DNA of 64,000 nucleotides from Mytilus trossulus (Eukaryota > Mollusca > Bivalvia > Mytilida > Mytilidae), in NCBI RefSeq assembly GCF_036588685.1, contig NC_086379.1, positions 76,353,727 through 76,417,726 of the forward strand. The letters run 5' to 3'. The notes below the pieces were generated by a model. The model ran no database searches. It saw only the letters and a program-made list of their open reading frames with translations, and was not told where the DNA came from. Positions 15,701 through 27,229 of the stretch are shown piece after piece. The position numbers and the translations under genes were made by a program. Within the stretch, counting starts at the first letter, position 1. Every line of letters begins with the position of its first letter.

Positions 15701-18700
15701 TCGCGACGTCAAACTGTAACATATCGGGAAAAGATGCATTTTTCGACTGATTTTTGTCATTCAAACTGATTTAATTTGAAAACGAGTTCATGGACCCCTA
15801 TTTTTCAAAACGGCAATTTGTTCCATTTTGCAGGGAGATTATGTGACCCAAATTTTATAAAACTGTAAATAGAAGATTTTTTTTAATTTTGATAAACATG
15901 CAGTGAAAAATGACGTTTTTTCCTCAATTCATGAACATTTGATAAATATGAGTTATTTCTGAATAATTACATTAGATGTAAGTTTCATTATAATACGTTA
16001 TTCTGATTGGCTAACATGTTATTCCGTAATCAATTGCATCAGACAATAACATTTATCATGCATGATGACACGAGGTCACACAAAAAAGTGCACAGATGAA
16101 TTAAATAAAACTGGATAAAATTAGTGTTTTCATGATTTTAGCTAAAAAAATGTAATTATAAGTATTGAATTTTTCTTTTTGAAACTTTATAGGGTTGTAA
16201 AAGCGTTGACCGTGCGTACATTTTTAGAATGAAGCGCTTCCGCGCTTCATACAAAATGTACTTCGGTCAACGCTTTTACCACCCAATAAATTTACAAAAA
16301 GAAGCATTCAATTCTTAAATAAAAAATTGCATATTTTTTTATGATACTTATAAAATTCAAAAATTACCGATTACTTAACAAAAAACAATTTGTGTTTATC
16401 TTTTATAACAAAAAAGTTATGTCTTTCTTTCGAAAAAGAAATTACGGCCACAAATCTGAATTTTGAGCAAATATACAAAATTTCGACCTCATTTTACTCA
16501 AAAAGTAGCACATGAAGGTATATTTTTTATAACATATTTGATTTAATCAGATAAAAAATAGCCTATATGCAAATTTTTATGAACTTGTAAATACAGAATC
16601 AAAACTGTATTGTATGCCCTTAATGACATACATTCTTGAATGAACTGCTCCAATAATATACCCAGTTTTTTTTCAGTTTATTTGTGTATTATGTGCGCAT
16701 ACATGAGAACTATAGGGAACTATATTTTAGTGTGAATACATTTAGTAACAGCAGCTAACCTGTCCTGTTGTTAGGTAGGGTGGTGCCTAAGTAAAGATTT
16801 AGAACAAGTTCTAATCTTTCCAAAAACTCTTTTACAATCATTGGTGACTTTAACTGAATGGTGGAAGATTAGTTGATTGTTTTTCATTGGTCAATTCCAA
16901 TTTTACTTTAAAATGCACGAAAACAATAATATATTAAGATCATATTTTGCTTTTTACTTGAATAACAAGGACTGCAAAATTCTTATCATGCAATTTTACA
17001 ACAGATTCCCTAGTGAGGAACACACTTGTCAATCCTACGCACATTATTTTAATTGTAACTCCTGGTACTCACTCTGAACGCTTTCTCACCTTCAAAGCAT
17101 GAGATAAAAATTATAGAGCATTAGTTTAATTTAATTGAATTTATGGCCATGGATTGATCTCATGATCCCCAAGACATTATTTAACGAAGCAGTTAAAGAG
17201 TTACCAAGTTAATATCAAACATGTGCAGGGCAAATACAGCCACTCACAATTTCTAAATTTGTGCATCATTTTCATAGAAGTTACTTCTAATAAGGCAGGG
17301 ATGGTGTTCTATAAAATATTTAATATAATATTACTTTGCTGCATCAGCTGCTGAGGCTTTTATAATGTCTTCTGTTGTTGGTCCTCCTATCTTCTTAAAC
17401 TTTATATTCTGTAAAGCATTAATAAAATATTCATAGAACAATGGTGGTACAATAGTCCAATTTCTTATATACAAAGTCTGAAAGTTATCTTTGAAACAGT
17501 CTAAGAGAATTTGCATCCACAAGGTGCAATATAACTACCATAAAAATAATAGTGAAAGTCTAATAACTGCAGTAAATACTGTGGCATCAAAATAGTAGTA
17601 CAATAGGACAAACAACACATCATTTGTCAATCAAACTTCATAGATAACATTCTTAATGTATTTAAGGACACGTTTACCATACTCCCTGCAGTAGGGGGAT
17701 AATTCTGAAATGAAGACAAACTTTCATTCATTGTAAATATATTATATAAACTTACAGCTCTCCTTTCTACTGTTTGTATATCATATTCCTCCTGAGGTTT
17801 ATAGAAACACAGACAAATTCCTGATCGTCCTGCTCGTCCAGTTCTACCAGATCTGTGAATGTAAGACTCTACGTCTTTTGGTGGACTACATTGTATTACT
17901 AAGTCAATTTCTGGGATGTCTAACCCTCTGGCTGCTACATCAGTAGATATCAATACTTTACATTTACCTTCTCGGAAACTCTACAAAAACAAAATGAACT
18001 TTTAAGACAACTAATATAATAAACAGATTAAATTTGAGGAATCTTTTGTGCCAATTTGTTCAAAAATTCTGCCTTATCCTCTCAGTCTGCAAATGTTCTT
18101 TCCACTTTAAATCAGGAAAAGCATTCTTAATCTATATTCAGGAGATATAGTAACTTTTGAAGGGGACAAAGAAGGCTTGTATAATAATTTGAAAGAAAGG
18201 GGTCTATTTCTGTTTTTGTCCATTTTCACATAATTTTAAAAGCTAGTTCTCCAACTCTGCTTGGCCTGGGTCAATCACTGTATTCACTATTGTAACTGTC
18301 ATAGTTACAATTATCATTGTGTATTATATCATCGTGTTACTTATGTAAGAATTCAAAATTCAATTCATTATTAACTGCTAATTCAGAAATTATTGTGTAC
18401 ATTTATTTTTGTGATTTTGTGGTTTAAGACTAAAATGCAATTTTTTTTTTTCAAATAAAATTTAGAATGTTTAAGTTTAAATTATTTCTATAACAACTCT
18501 ATCACAATAATTTCTGAATTAACAGTAGATGATGAAGATTGCATGGTGATATACACTACCTTGAGTACTCTTTCTCTTTTCATCTGTGGAATATCTCCAT
18601 GTAATACTTCACAGTCCTGTTTGATAGATGGACTAACTGCTAACTCATCAGCATCACGTTTGGTCTGACAGAAGACCATTGTTCGTCCATGGTTACCACT

Positions 18701-21700
18701 GTAAACTTTAATAACATCTCCAATGGTTGATGCTCTATCAAAGTAACTACATTTAATGGCTAAATGCTGGAAAAAAAATACAAAAAATATATGAAAACCT
18801 AAACAATCATTATTATTTTGTTTTACATAGATAAAGAACATTCAATTATTTTGAATTTCAATAATGACAAACACTTCCAACTTAAATTCTATCAATAAGT
18901 GTATTTTTCTAAAAACTGTAGATAAATTGACAAACTTAAAACAATTAACTATATACTCCTACTTAATTTAATCTATCTTACCTCCACATTTTTACTTGTA
19001 CGATTTTCCATACTGCCAACAAGAACAATTTTTTCAACATTGTTTCCAAAATATTTTTTGCCAGTCTGTTGAACCCATGGCGGCAAGGTAGCAGAAAAAA
19101 GAAGGGTCTGTGGTTTCTTCTCTATCCCTAAAATTACATGAATAAGTTTCATAAAATTTGGTTATGGAAAACTTAAGTTGGAGAATGCAAACAAATAATT
19201 CAGCAATTTTTCCATTTGTCAAGGGAGGTAATTCTAAAATAGTAAGAGACACGACTAAAATTCAAACTCAATCTGTTTTTTTGTGTATTTTGTGGTAATA
19301 AGCATTGTGTATAAAATTTCATAACATTTGGTTAAACTTGAGGCTTACTTCAATAAGAGAATAGAAAAGAAAAATCAGCAATTTTTCCATTGTACAGGGG
19401 CATAACTCTAGAAATGTTTAAGTGACACCACATTAATTTGAAATTGTTCTTTGTTTTGTGGTAATAAGCATTAGGTATTAGTTTCATTATGTTTGGTTAA
19501 GGCAAACTAAAGTTAAAGAACAGAATCAATAAGAAAAGAACAGAATCAACAAGAATGTGTCCCAAGTACATGGATGCCCCATCCGCAATATCATCTTCTA
19601 CATTCAATGGACTGTGAAAATCTCTTAATTTGACATTAAAATTAGAAAGATCATATCATATAAAGGAACATGTGCACTAAGTTTCAAAAAATTTAACCTG
19701 AAGAGGGACAGACAGACGAACAGACAGTGTTGATTGATGTACATATATCTTTTTTTTCCTTTTCCATTAAAAAAATAAATTAATTAATAACATAGGTGTG
19801 TCTCCAGTACACAGGAGCACCCATTCACTCTCTATGTTTAGTGGACAGTAGGACAAGTTTTAAGTCACTGGCATGCTGCAATACTGTATAGCGGCTTATT
19901 TTCGCAGGGTGTAAATTTTCGCGGATAGAACAAAATCGTCAAAATATTGTGAATTTAAAAGTGCACATGCAAAGTATTGATAAAAGTTTGAATCTGCCAA
20001 AATTATAACCGGCAAAATATTTTGTATATCTTTTTCAATGAAAATTGTGATATTTTACACCTGCTAAAATAACATGCTATATGGTATACTGCCTACCATA
20101 TTATAAACATCTCACCTTCCCCATAGGCATGCTGTAATATACTGTCGACCATATCAGCAAAACCCATATCTAACATCTGGTCCACTTCATCTAACACTAC
20201 ATGTTGTAATTTAGTTAGATCAAGATTTCCTCTTTCTATATGGTCATATATTCTACCAGGTGTCCCAACCAGAATATCAATTCCAGTTCTCAGGGCATAT
20301 TCTGAAACGTAAATTCATTATTCATTTTTATTTTGAGACACCATCAAAGGGACATATCAAAACTGACTTAATCTTTAATATTCATTTTTGTTAAGCAATC
20401 AGTAGTTATCTTAATAAAAAACATTAACATGTTAACTATTGTGATTCACAGTTCCATTTTTCTACCTAAATCCCTACCAGTTTCAATTTCTTACCTTGTG
20501 GTGCATAGGGTGAGCCCCCGTATATGCAGAATGCTGATAGATTTGTACTAACAGAAGAAAAATCTTCACAGACTTGTTTAGCTAACTCTCTAGTAGGGGC
20601 CATTACCAAAACCTACAATAGAAATTCAATTTACAAGAATAAAACTAGGTGATTGCAATATTAATCAATTACCTAACATAAATCATTATGTCTACAGATG
20701 GACAATAAGCCATTTAAATATGATGTCAGCACGTCTTGCCTATCATGTCCCTCCTTCCACTTAAAAAAAGGCTGCATGACTGAAAACATTATCATAATTT
20801 TTCAAGGAATTAAAATTAATTGTCCACCATTCCTGTTCTTAATGGCAAATGAATCAATTCCTCTCACACTTGTCCTAGTTTAAAACTGATGAAGTTCTGA
20901 GCAGTTGCAAATTTGGTGTCTTGTTTTAGATAGAATTTAACAGAAATTATGATTTGATTCATTTATTGTAATATGGCAAATACATGATTCCTTTTCCTAA
21001 TAACTGATATCATAACTGAGATAGGATTCCAATATTTTTCCTACCTTTATCGCTCTAATAACTGATATCGTAACTGAGATACTATTCTTACAGAAAAACA
21101 TTTTTCCTACCTTTATCGCCCTAATAACTGATATCGTAGTTGAGAATAGAAGAACATTTGTCTTACCTTTGGTGCCCTAGCTGTTTTCTTTGTTTTTTCA
21201 CATTTCTGTAGGATCTCCACCAATGGCAGAGCAAAAGATAGCTGAAACACAAATAATATAATTATTTTCCCCCTTGTATTTACAAAATAAATTAAAATTG
21301 TGGGTACCACTCAATGATCTTAATAGATTTTAATAAGTTTCATGATAAATACTCAAAGCATTTTCTGAAAACTGGAATATCACCCCACTTTTTGTCCGAA
21401 CACTGGAAGATCCCCCTTTTTTTAAATAAAAAAAACCCAACAACACAATACACAAAAACTTAAAATCCAAAATTTGTAAAAAAAAACACAAAAGCAAGCT
21501 AAAAGATATAATTAATTCACCAAAGTTTCATGGTTTAAGTGTTTTGAGATATTGTGTTGCCTATGGACATACAACAGTATACCATCATACGTCCAGAACA
21601 GGCGTAAAAAAACTAAGACTTACAGTTTTGCCAGTTCCAGTCCCTAAAAAAGAAATAAAAGTTCTTCTTTAAATAACGTTTAATCCACATTTGGGTCAAG

Positions 21701-24700
21701 GATAACATAGGTCACAGGTTTTTAGACTAAAATATTCAAGTCTAATATGTAGTCTGCTAGTCAGCTATAAAAATTTGTGAAATAATGAAAAAAATAATGC
21801 AACCAAGTGATCTAATTCCTATCTAGTCTTTTTTGTTGCTATAATTAATACATTATTAATGTGGTTACAGGTAAATATGAAAAAAAATATGAAAAGACTT
21901 GTTTAACCCAACAACAATTGTGCCTTTACTAAGAGGCTATCTGATTCCTTTATAGTTTATTGTTGTTTGTCTTTGTTTATTTGTATGTTCAATACAATGT
22001 AGTCAGGTGGTCAGTTGTACTATTTATGGTGATTCCTATTCATATTTTCATGCTTTTGATATTTTATAATGTGTTTTTCTATGTTGTGATGTTATACTAT
22101 TGTTTCAGAAAAGGAAGAAGGTTTGGTACCATTAAAACGTTCAATCCCGCTGCAAATATTTGCACCTGACATAAAGTCAGGAATCTGATGAAAAGTAGTT
22201 GTCGTTTGTTTAAGTGATTTATACGTGTTTCTTGTTTCACGCTTTTTATATAGATGTGACTGTTAGGTGTTCCCGTTTGAATGATTTTACGCTAGTTATT
22301 TTGGGCCCCTTTATAGCTTGTTGTTCCGTGTGAGCCAAGGCTCTGTGTTGAACGCCGTTCATTGACCTATAATGGTTTACTTTTAAAAATTGTTATTTGG
22401 ATGGAGAGTTATCTCGTTGACACTCACACCACATCTTTCTATATCTATTTAGTGTCAGGGTTTTTTGGCTTACTACAATGCATCTTACTGAGATTCACCA
22501 ATGTCTCATTCATGTTATTGATATTCATTCTAAATAAGACGATAATAAAGACAACAACACCCATTAATTACCACATGTAGGAGTTTATTCTGGATGACAT
22601 GTTTAGCCAATACTACTACTTCAGGTGTTTGGTCACCTTGTTCAAATTCATTTTAATTGTCAACAGTTAAATTTAAACTAACATTCCGATGACATGAATA
22701 TTTTTTCTTTGGTGAAGTATGATTACTTACTTGCTTGCGCAATCAAATTTTTTCCTTCATACACAATGTTATATGTCTTCGCTTGTATAGGAAATAAGTA
22801 AGTTATTCCTCTTTCTGAAAAATAAAACATATCTTACATGTTTATCTCATTTAATCCAAAGTTGTACATGTAATCACATGTAATGGCTTTATAAAATGGC
22901 AATTTAGTCTCATTCCTTATATTATACATTATCTTAAACATGTTGAACAGATTATAACTGCTACCATCATCTTTTTTGTCAGGTGATTAGGTAAATTTCA
23001 CCTAAAAGACACTGAATTAACATTGACTGTGATAAATGTTTTGTTATGGGGTTTTCAAATTAGAGTTTGTTTGTACAGAAATTACTCCTTGCGTCACTTT
23101 TATAACGAAAAAATGTGTGTGTAATACAAAAAAGAATAGATAAATATTTTACCACTTAGTTTCTTTAAGGACTGTTGAGATATGTTAAAGTTGCTGAATG
23201 CACCATTTTGTTCATCAGGTGTTAATTCCTTCTCTGCTGTACTGTCATCAGCTTTTGTTTGGTCCTCTGTGCTGTCATTGGATGGTGCTGACTCATCAAC
23301 TCCATTGGTTGCTTTGTCTGTTTTCTTTGATTTCTTTTCCTTTTTCACTTTTGTTTTTTCCTTCTACAACAATAAATAATAATTCAAAATAATCTCTGAA
23401 TTGTCAATAACTTTTGGAATTCTTGAACAAATCTGTAATAATAACCATGTGAGATAATAACTAGTAAATGTGATAGCACTACCTTAACTTGTCTTGTGAA
23501 GAATTACTAAAGTGCCAAAAATAGGCAATAATCAATAATTTTTCCATTTGTATCTCTATAACAATAAAATTGACTCCACCAAAATTCATACTTAATCTGT
23601 ATTTTGTGGTAATATGCATTGTGTATAAGTTTCATAACATTTTGTTGAGGCAAACTAAAGTTAAAGTATGGAAACTAACAAAAATTTACTAACTTTGAGG
23701 TGTAAATACAGCCCAGTGATATTGTTAGCTTTTTTCAAAACTACCTCTACCCTTTTTTATTGGGAAAATATGCGTCATTTTCATCAAATTGGGAAATTTG
23801 AAATAAACCATGAATTTGACTGAAACTTCAATTTACAGACCCGTTTTCAAGAGTCATACCCAGCTTTAAAACAAGACCCCACTTTGTCAGTGATGATATA
23901 TAAAAAGACCCTCAGGCCTCAAATCTACACATACAGTCATTTTAAACATGAAATTTTTTTAATGAGTGTTTTCAGTTATTCTTCATGTGCATTTTCTACT
24001 GAGACTGCACTGTTTGGGAAAAAAGTTGTCTTTTTGGAAATAATTTTAAGCCATTTTTTTTCAAATTGGGATTCTTCTCCAGGGGAAAAAGCCTTTTAAA
24101 ATATTCTCCACAAATTGAAGGCAAACAATATCACTGCAAAGATACATAAATAGACCATCAAATGTGCACATATAGTCATTTTAGGCACAGAAATTGTTTA
24201 AATGAGTGTTTTTCAGTGTGAATTCATGCACAATTACTACTGAAACTGCCCTGTTTGGAAAAAAATTGTCTTTTTGGGAATAATTTTAAGCCATTTTTTT
24301 TCAAATTGGAATTTTTCTCCAGGGGAAAAAGCCTGTATTCTCCATTAATTTAAGACAAACAATATCACTGCAGCCATTTTTGTCCATTTGTTATCAGGCA
24401 GAAACCCGGTTGAAATAAAACAAACAAAATTATCAAAGCACTTTGTTAGAAAAGGCGATAAATGCTTACTGTAATGTTTACTATAGTAACAAAAATTTTA
24501 AAAGTTAATAGAAACAAACAAAATGACAATATTCTTCTCAATTACGAAGTATTTAATTTTAAAAAAAACATTTGCATAAGTTTTCAATTTATTTACCTAA
24601 TTATTACAATCTGGTCAAATATCAAAATATTATGACAATTTTTTTCAAATAAATCATAATTGTTTAGTGTCGGGAACTGTGATATCCTATTCTTGTTATG

Positions 24701-24940
24701 TGTCCGTGTTTGTCAAATTCACACCTATAGTTTATCTCATTGTATGTTGAATAAACAAAATATATTAATTATTATTATGAAATGGAAATTGTGACGTCAC
24801 AATGCACTTAATAGCACGAAACCCCATAAATACGAGGATATTATTAACTTTCGGGTTAGATTATGAAAGCTTACGATTTTCTTCTCCTTTTTGACTGTTT
24901 CTGTTTTCATTGTGGTAGTTTCTTCTTCTGTTAATTTCAT
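740..24940 (-). CDS. DDX21: DDX21/DDX50-type nucleolar DEAD-box RNA helicase (3' end outside window)
   Basis: ATP-dependent RNA helicase expected in the nucleolus, acting in rRNA processing and Pol I/II transcription. Coding exons in transcript order: 24940-24875, 23363-23153, 22814-22731, 21643-21624, 21241-21167, 20612-20495, 20301-20116, 19127-18982, 18766-18560, 17980-17756, 17408-17335, 14773-14614, 874-740. All have GT/AG borders and compatible phases and give 569 residues. Visible: a Lys/Glu-rich tail (1-77), Q motif ending PIQ (103), motif I ARTGTGKT (120-127), PTRELA (158-163), TPGR (205-208), DEVD (229-232, the Gu-type variant of DEAD), SAT (265-267), ARGLD (388-392), [10 protein letters not shown] (413-422). 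The last two exons read like the DDX21/50 C-terminal region ([20 protein letters not shown], then the first half of a GUCT domain). The start is the first ATG after an in-frame TGA. The rest of GUCT and any Arg/Gly tail should lie left of position 1. DDX21 and DDX50 are vertebrate duplicates, so this is probably their single ancestor-type gene. Confidence 0.93.
1255..1450 (-). repeat. SINE-like copy with tRNA-type B-box
   Basis: Read on the minus strand it contains a B-box-like TTTCGAATCCTGC (about 1384-1396), followed by GGCAGGTGCACTCGACTCC and then a conserved-looking tail through TGACTAGGATTGTCAGTTTT. I recall this tail from molluscan tRNA-derived SINEs. The A-box end is poorly preserved. 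Confidence 0.5.
1443..1560 (+). repeat. Fragment of dispersed TGGTATGATTGCCAATGAG repeat
   Basis: Begins AAGAAGATGTGGTATGATTG and continues with CACAAAAGACCAAAATGACA. The same sequence recurs at 27230, 52975 and, reversed, at 59460 and 62560. It is a truncated member of the most widespread repeat family in this window. Confidence 0.75.
1749..1899. mobile_element. Short GGCGGAT-ended inverted-repeat element
   Basis: Left end CAGTGGCGGATCCAGG and right end, reversed, CAGAAGCGGATTAAGG enclose G-runs and C-runs. A relative with similar ends lies at 40025-40173 in the MPG intron. The ends resemble those of hAT-type miniature elements, but I could not define an 8-bp target duplication. Confidence 0.5.
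5470..5665. repeat. Diverged relative of the element at 7888-8335
   Basis: Shares GGTGGTAAAGGATTATTTTT with the left end of the element at 7888, and has CGTGCAGATACCCTCC near its right end. The interior is diverged. Probably a shortened copy of the same family. Confidence 0.4.
7888..8335. mobile_element. Imperfect inverted-repeat (MITE-like) element
   Basis: Left side reads GGTGGTAAAGG...TTTTCATGCAA and the right side, reversed, reads AGTGGTGAAGG...CCTTGCACGAA, so the ends form an imperfect inverted repeat. The interior repeats the motif TTTCACGTTCAACGTGAAAT, itself a small palindrome. No coding capacity. Confidence 0.5.
9091..9269. mobile_element. 179-bp miniature inverted-repeat element
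   Basis: The terminal inverted repeats begin TGTAGGATAAAAAACTTAA on both strands and match over about 33 bases with two differences (positions 9091-9123 and 9237-9269). The centre is G-rich. No coding capacity. The target duplication is not clear. Confidence 0.8.
12973..13139. mobile_element. Long foldback palindrome (about 75-bp arms)
   Basis: Arms starting GGAGATAACTGTATTGTATT fold back almost perfectly on the right half, with a G/C-rich loop, GCGACGCGGAGCGGAGA. Typical of a foldback or miniature transposable element. It lies in the 13.7-kb DDX21 intron. Confidence 0.8.
13908..14122 (+). repeat. Copy of the GGGGCATAA-ending dispersed repeat
   Basis: Contains the shared core GATCATATCATAGGGAACAT-type sequence, the CTTCAACTTCATCAA segment, and the AGACCAGAAAACGTAATGCC to GGTGGGGTATAA end. 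The same family occurs at 19548, 48718 and 48989, and split at 51464 and 56601. Confidence 0.75.
15640..16623. mobile_element. TTAA-flanked inverted-repeat element (0.98 kb) with internal palindrome
   Basis: Left end TTAAGGGCATACGATACAGT and right end, reversed, TTAAGGGCATACAATACAGT differ at one base, and both start at TTAA, as expected for a piggyBac- or Kolobok-type target. A second palindrome, about 16160-16316, sits inside; its inner arms read GTAAAAGCGTTGACCG around a GAAGCGCTTCCGCGCTTC centre. No transposase frame. Lies in the intron between DDX21 exons 11 and 12. Confidence 0.8.
19130..19530. repeat. Array of about three 150-bp monomers
   Basis: Repeats TTTTGTGGTAATAAGCATTG, TGTATAA(A/G)TTTCATAA and TTTCCAT with slow drift. 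It starts right beside the DDX21 SAT-motif exon. Same monomer family as 57400-58310 and a single unit near 23500-23680. Confidence 0.65.
19548..19735 (+). repeat. Truncated copy of the AAGAATGTGTCC...GGGGCATAA repeat
   Basis: Begins AACAAGAATGTGTCCCAAGT and runs through TTTAACCTGAAGAGGGACAG, then loses the family end. A further short piece follows at about 19793-19850. Confidence 0.75.
19880..20090. mobile_element. Imperfect inverted-repeat element 25 bp from a DDX21 exon
   Basis: Left end TACTGTATAGCGGCTTATTT and right end, reversed, TACCATATAGCATGTTATTT share most positions over about 35 bases. It lies in the intron directly downstream of the DEVD exon. Confidence 0.55.
21040..21166 (-). 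repeat. Tandem repeat carrying copies of a splice-donor-like segment
   Basis: On the minus strand the real donor of DDX21 exon 5 (CACCAAAG|GTAAGA, 21167) is followed by two similar segments reading GATAAAGGTAGG, near 21108 and 21042. They are separated by a repeated CTAATAACTGATATCGTAAC unit (plus strand) of about 55-66 bp. Confidence 0.6.
22180..22440 (-). repeat. Reversed copy of the dispersed TGGTATGATTGCCAATGAG family
   Basis: Plus-strand reading includes GTTGTCGTTTGTTTA, TTTATAGCTTGTTG and GGAGAGTTATCTCGTTGACA, the reverse complement of the family seen at 27230-27760. Lies in the DDX21 intron before the Walker A microexon. Confidence 0.6.
23700..24375 (+). repeat. Two-copy tandem duplication (about 225-bp unit) in DDX21 intron 1
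   Basis: Units at about 23914-24140 and 24141-24375 share AGTCATTTTA, AATGAGTGTTTT, AATAATTTTAAGCCATTTTT and TTCTCCAGGGGAAAAAGCC, with small differences. The sequence before 23914 is a partial, more diverged unit. Confidence 0.75.
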
Positions 24941-25129
24941 AATAGACGGTCAGTGGTAAAGATGTCAACTTTACATACACGTGCTTCCGTCGAAAAGGAC
25001 AGTGTATAAAACATGTCCGTTTGATTTCGACCCCGGACCACAAACTTGCAATAATAACAACCCATTTTTGATGAGATTGGAAAATTAAAAAAAGATTACA
25101 TGACATTAAAGACAATAACAGTCAAAACC

Positions 25130-25990
25130 AAGGTGTAAACAAAGACTCACAAAACCAAATAAAAGAGATTTACATCAACAGATAAAAATAATAAATACGA
25201 AACAACAGGAACTCCAGTAAAAAACCGGGAGTGAACTCATGTGATCTGGAAGGGTAAGCATTTCCTGCATCGTATACGGCACCCGTCGTGTTTATTCTTT
25301 GTTAAGTTCGGTAATGATGGAAGGTTATTATGACCGAGGAAGATATGATTTCTGACACACTTTTGTCATAATGGCCAATCAGCTCATGATAGGACACGGT
25401 AAAATTTCTTAAGGGATGACCTTAATTTGATTGATGCATCGTTCAATAAAATCAACATACTTTGAGCTTGCTCTATAGAGTAACAACTGAGACACATATA
25501 ATGCATATGCTGGTGTTGCTAGGATGTTGCTACACAGAAATGGAAAGTTGACTATAGGAAAATTAAAGTCAATTACGCGTTTGTCATAAACTTTGGTATT
25601 TAACCTACCATCAGTAGTCATTTCGAGAAAAAGGTCTAAATATGAAGCAGATTTATCTGTGTCGGCAGTATCTTTAATTTCAAGTTCACTTGGATATATT
25701 AAATGTAAGTGATCACTGAATATATTATTATTAAGAGACAGTACATCATCAATATACCGAAAGGTGAAATTAAAAGACTGAACTTATTTCTTTTCTCCTT
25801 TCTGTACAAGCCCTTGGATAAATTCTGCTTCATAGGAATACAAAAACAAATCTGCAAGTAGAGGAGCGCAATTGATACCCAATGGGATTCCAGTAGTCTG
25901 TTGGAAGACCACAATGTTGCAATCATGCGTGTCCTCTCCAAAACCATATAGATTTATAATGTCAAGACCATTCTAGTGCACTTGGTTTTT
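25130..25990 (-). pseudogene. Degraded reverse-transcriptase gene of a retroelement
   Basis: Minus-strand reading gives VFQQTTGIPLGINCAPLLAD, LFLYSYEAEFIQ, then, after a frame break, FTFRYIDDVL (the YxDD catalytic box) and YPSELEIKDTADTDKSASYL, then VNFPFLCSNILATPAYALYV. Frameshifts and stops interrupt it. A decayed C-terminal and tail part runs on to about 25130, with CGGCACCCGTCGTG; a similar tail piece is at 28290-28350. The family is abundant in invertebrate genomes. I cannot say with confidence whether it is Penelope-like or another class. Confidence 0.75.
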
Positions 25991-26449
25991 TTTCCAAAGT
26001 GGCAAAAAAAAGTGGCCGCTCTTCATATTGTACAAGTTGTTTTAACTGAAAGAGAAACCGTTCTAATATATGCAACCCTAACCCCATTGTAATATATATT
26101 ATATCGGTGGTAAAATGGGCAGTACTAGTACAAGAAATGTATTTGAGTCAAAGGTTGAATATGACATATTTTCAATATTATATCATACCGTTTCCAGTGC
26201 AGCATAGGTATTGCTACTCATGTACGTGTCATGTTCAGTCCCTAGTATCATAAATGATATATCCAATATCTTGCTAAATGCTCAGATCACCCTAAGCCTT
26301 CTGTATTCTTAAGTATCGATGATAACAATACCTTTCCAGCAAACTATATATATGTCTAGTTTCCCGGTGTCCATGTGACTTGAGTCATGTCCGCAAACAT
26401 CATATACTAGTATTGTTAAAGAAATAATTCATAGGGGCTTGCATGTATT

Positions 26450-26541
26450 CTGATTTTACCACGGGTTTGCTTGCCCTTTTAGTCACGAGCAATAGCGAGG
26501 AGTAAATATCTGCTTGAAGGGCAAACCCGTGGTAAAATCAG
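26450..26541. repeat. Foldback with 21-bp perfect arms
   Basis: CTGATTTTACCACGGGTTTG and one further base at 26450-26470 are exactly inverted at 26521-26541, around a spacer containing GAGCAATAGCGAGGAG. Probably a small miniature element. Confidence 0.7.
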
Positions 26542-27229
26542 TATCCATCTTATCATATAAGTTGATTTGCATATATGTGGCATATCTATACTTGGTCAAT
26601 TATATTTTTCTCTTGGTTTACACTTCGACAACAGGCACGAAATTTTGTTCCCCATTATAATATTGTTCTTTTGTAGACGGTGATGTTCCTTTGGCACCGT
26701 CTTACGGTGTTTATATATCACAACTCTTTCGCTATGCCCATTTCTGTTGTGGCCGGTTTTGGATTTCACTGAACGTAATCCGTGCGTTACTGGTCAGGTG
26801 AACTATTTAGTCATGTATTTCTTTACTACAAACTTTTTTAAATTCTTCAATAGATACAAATATTTGATTTGGAAGTTTAAGCCTGTAGAAAACTTATCAG
26901 TTGAAACAGGATAGAACATCCTAATTTTAAAGGAAATGTTGTTTACCGAGCCCGTAAATTTACATACGATCCGTGTAACCTTCGTTATCTATCCTTTAAA
27001 ACTTATTCTAATAGGTTACCAATTCAACATTGTAATTAGATGTTTGACAATTATTGTTTTTGGTACTATATTGATGTTGTTATCAGTATGAAATCAATAT
27101 CACTGAAGTAAACATTATTAATATACGTCAGTCTCTTTCATGGCTGTACAATCTGTCGATACCTTTATCTAATTAGCATTGCACGAGGTCAGACATTTTT
27201 CTCTAACTGTTAATATATAAAAAAAGAAA

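Noticed and set aside
23182..23392. Two plus-strand frames of 64-65 residues
   Set aside because: They are the antisense of DDX21 exon 2, whose minus-strand reading continues the Q motif in phase.
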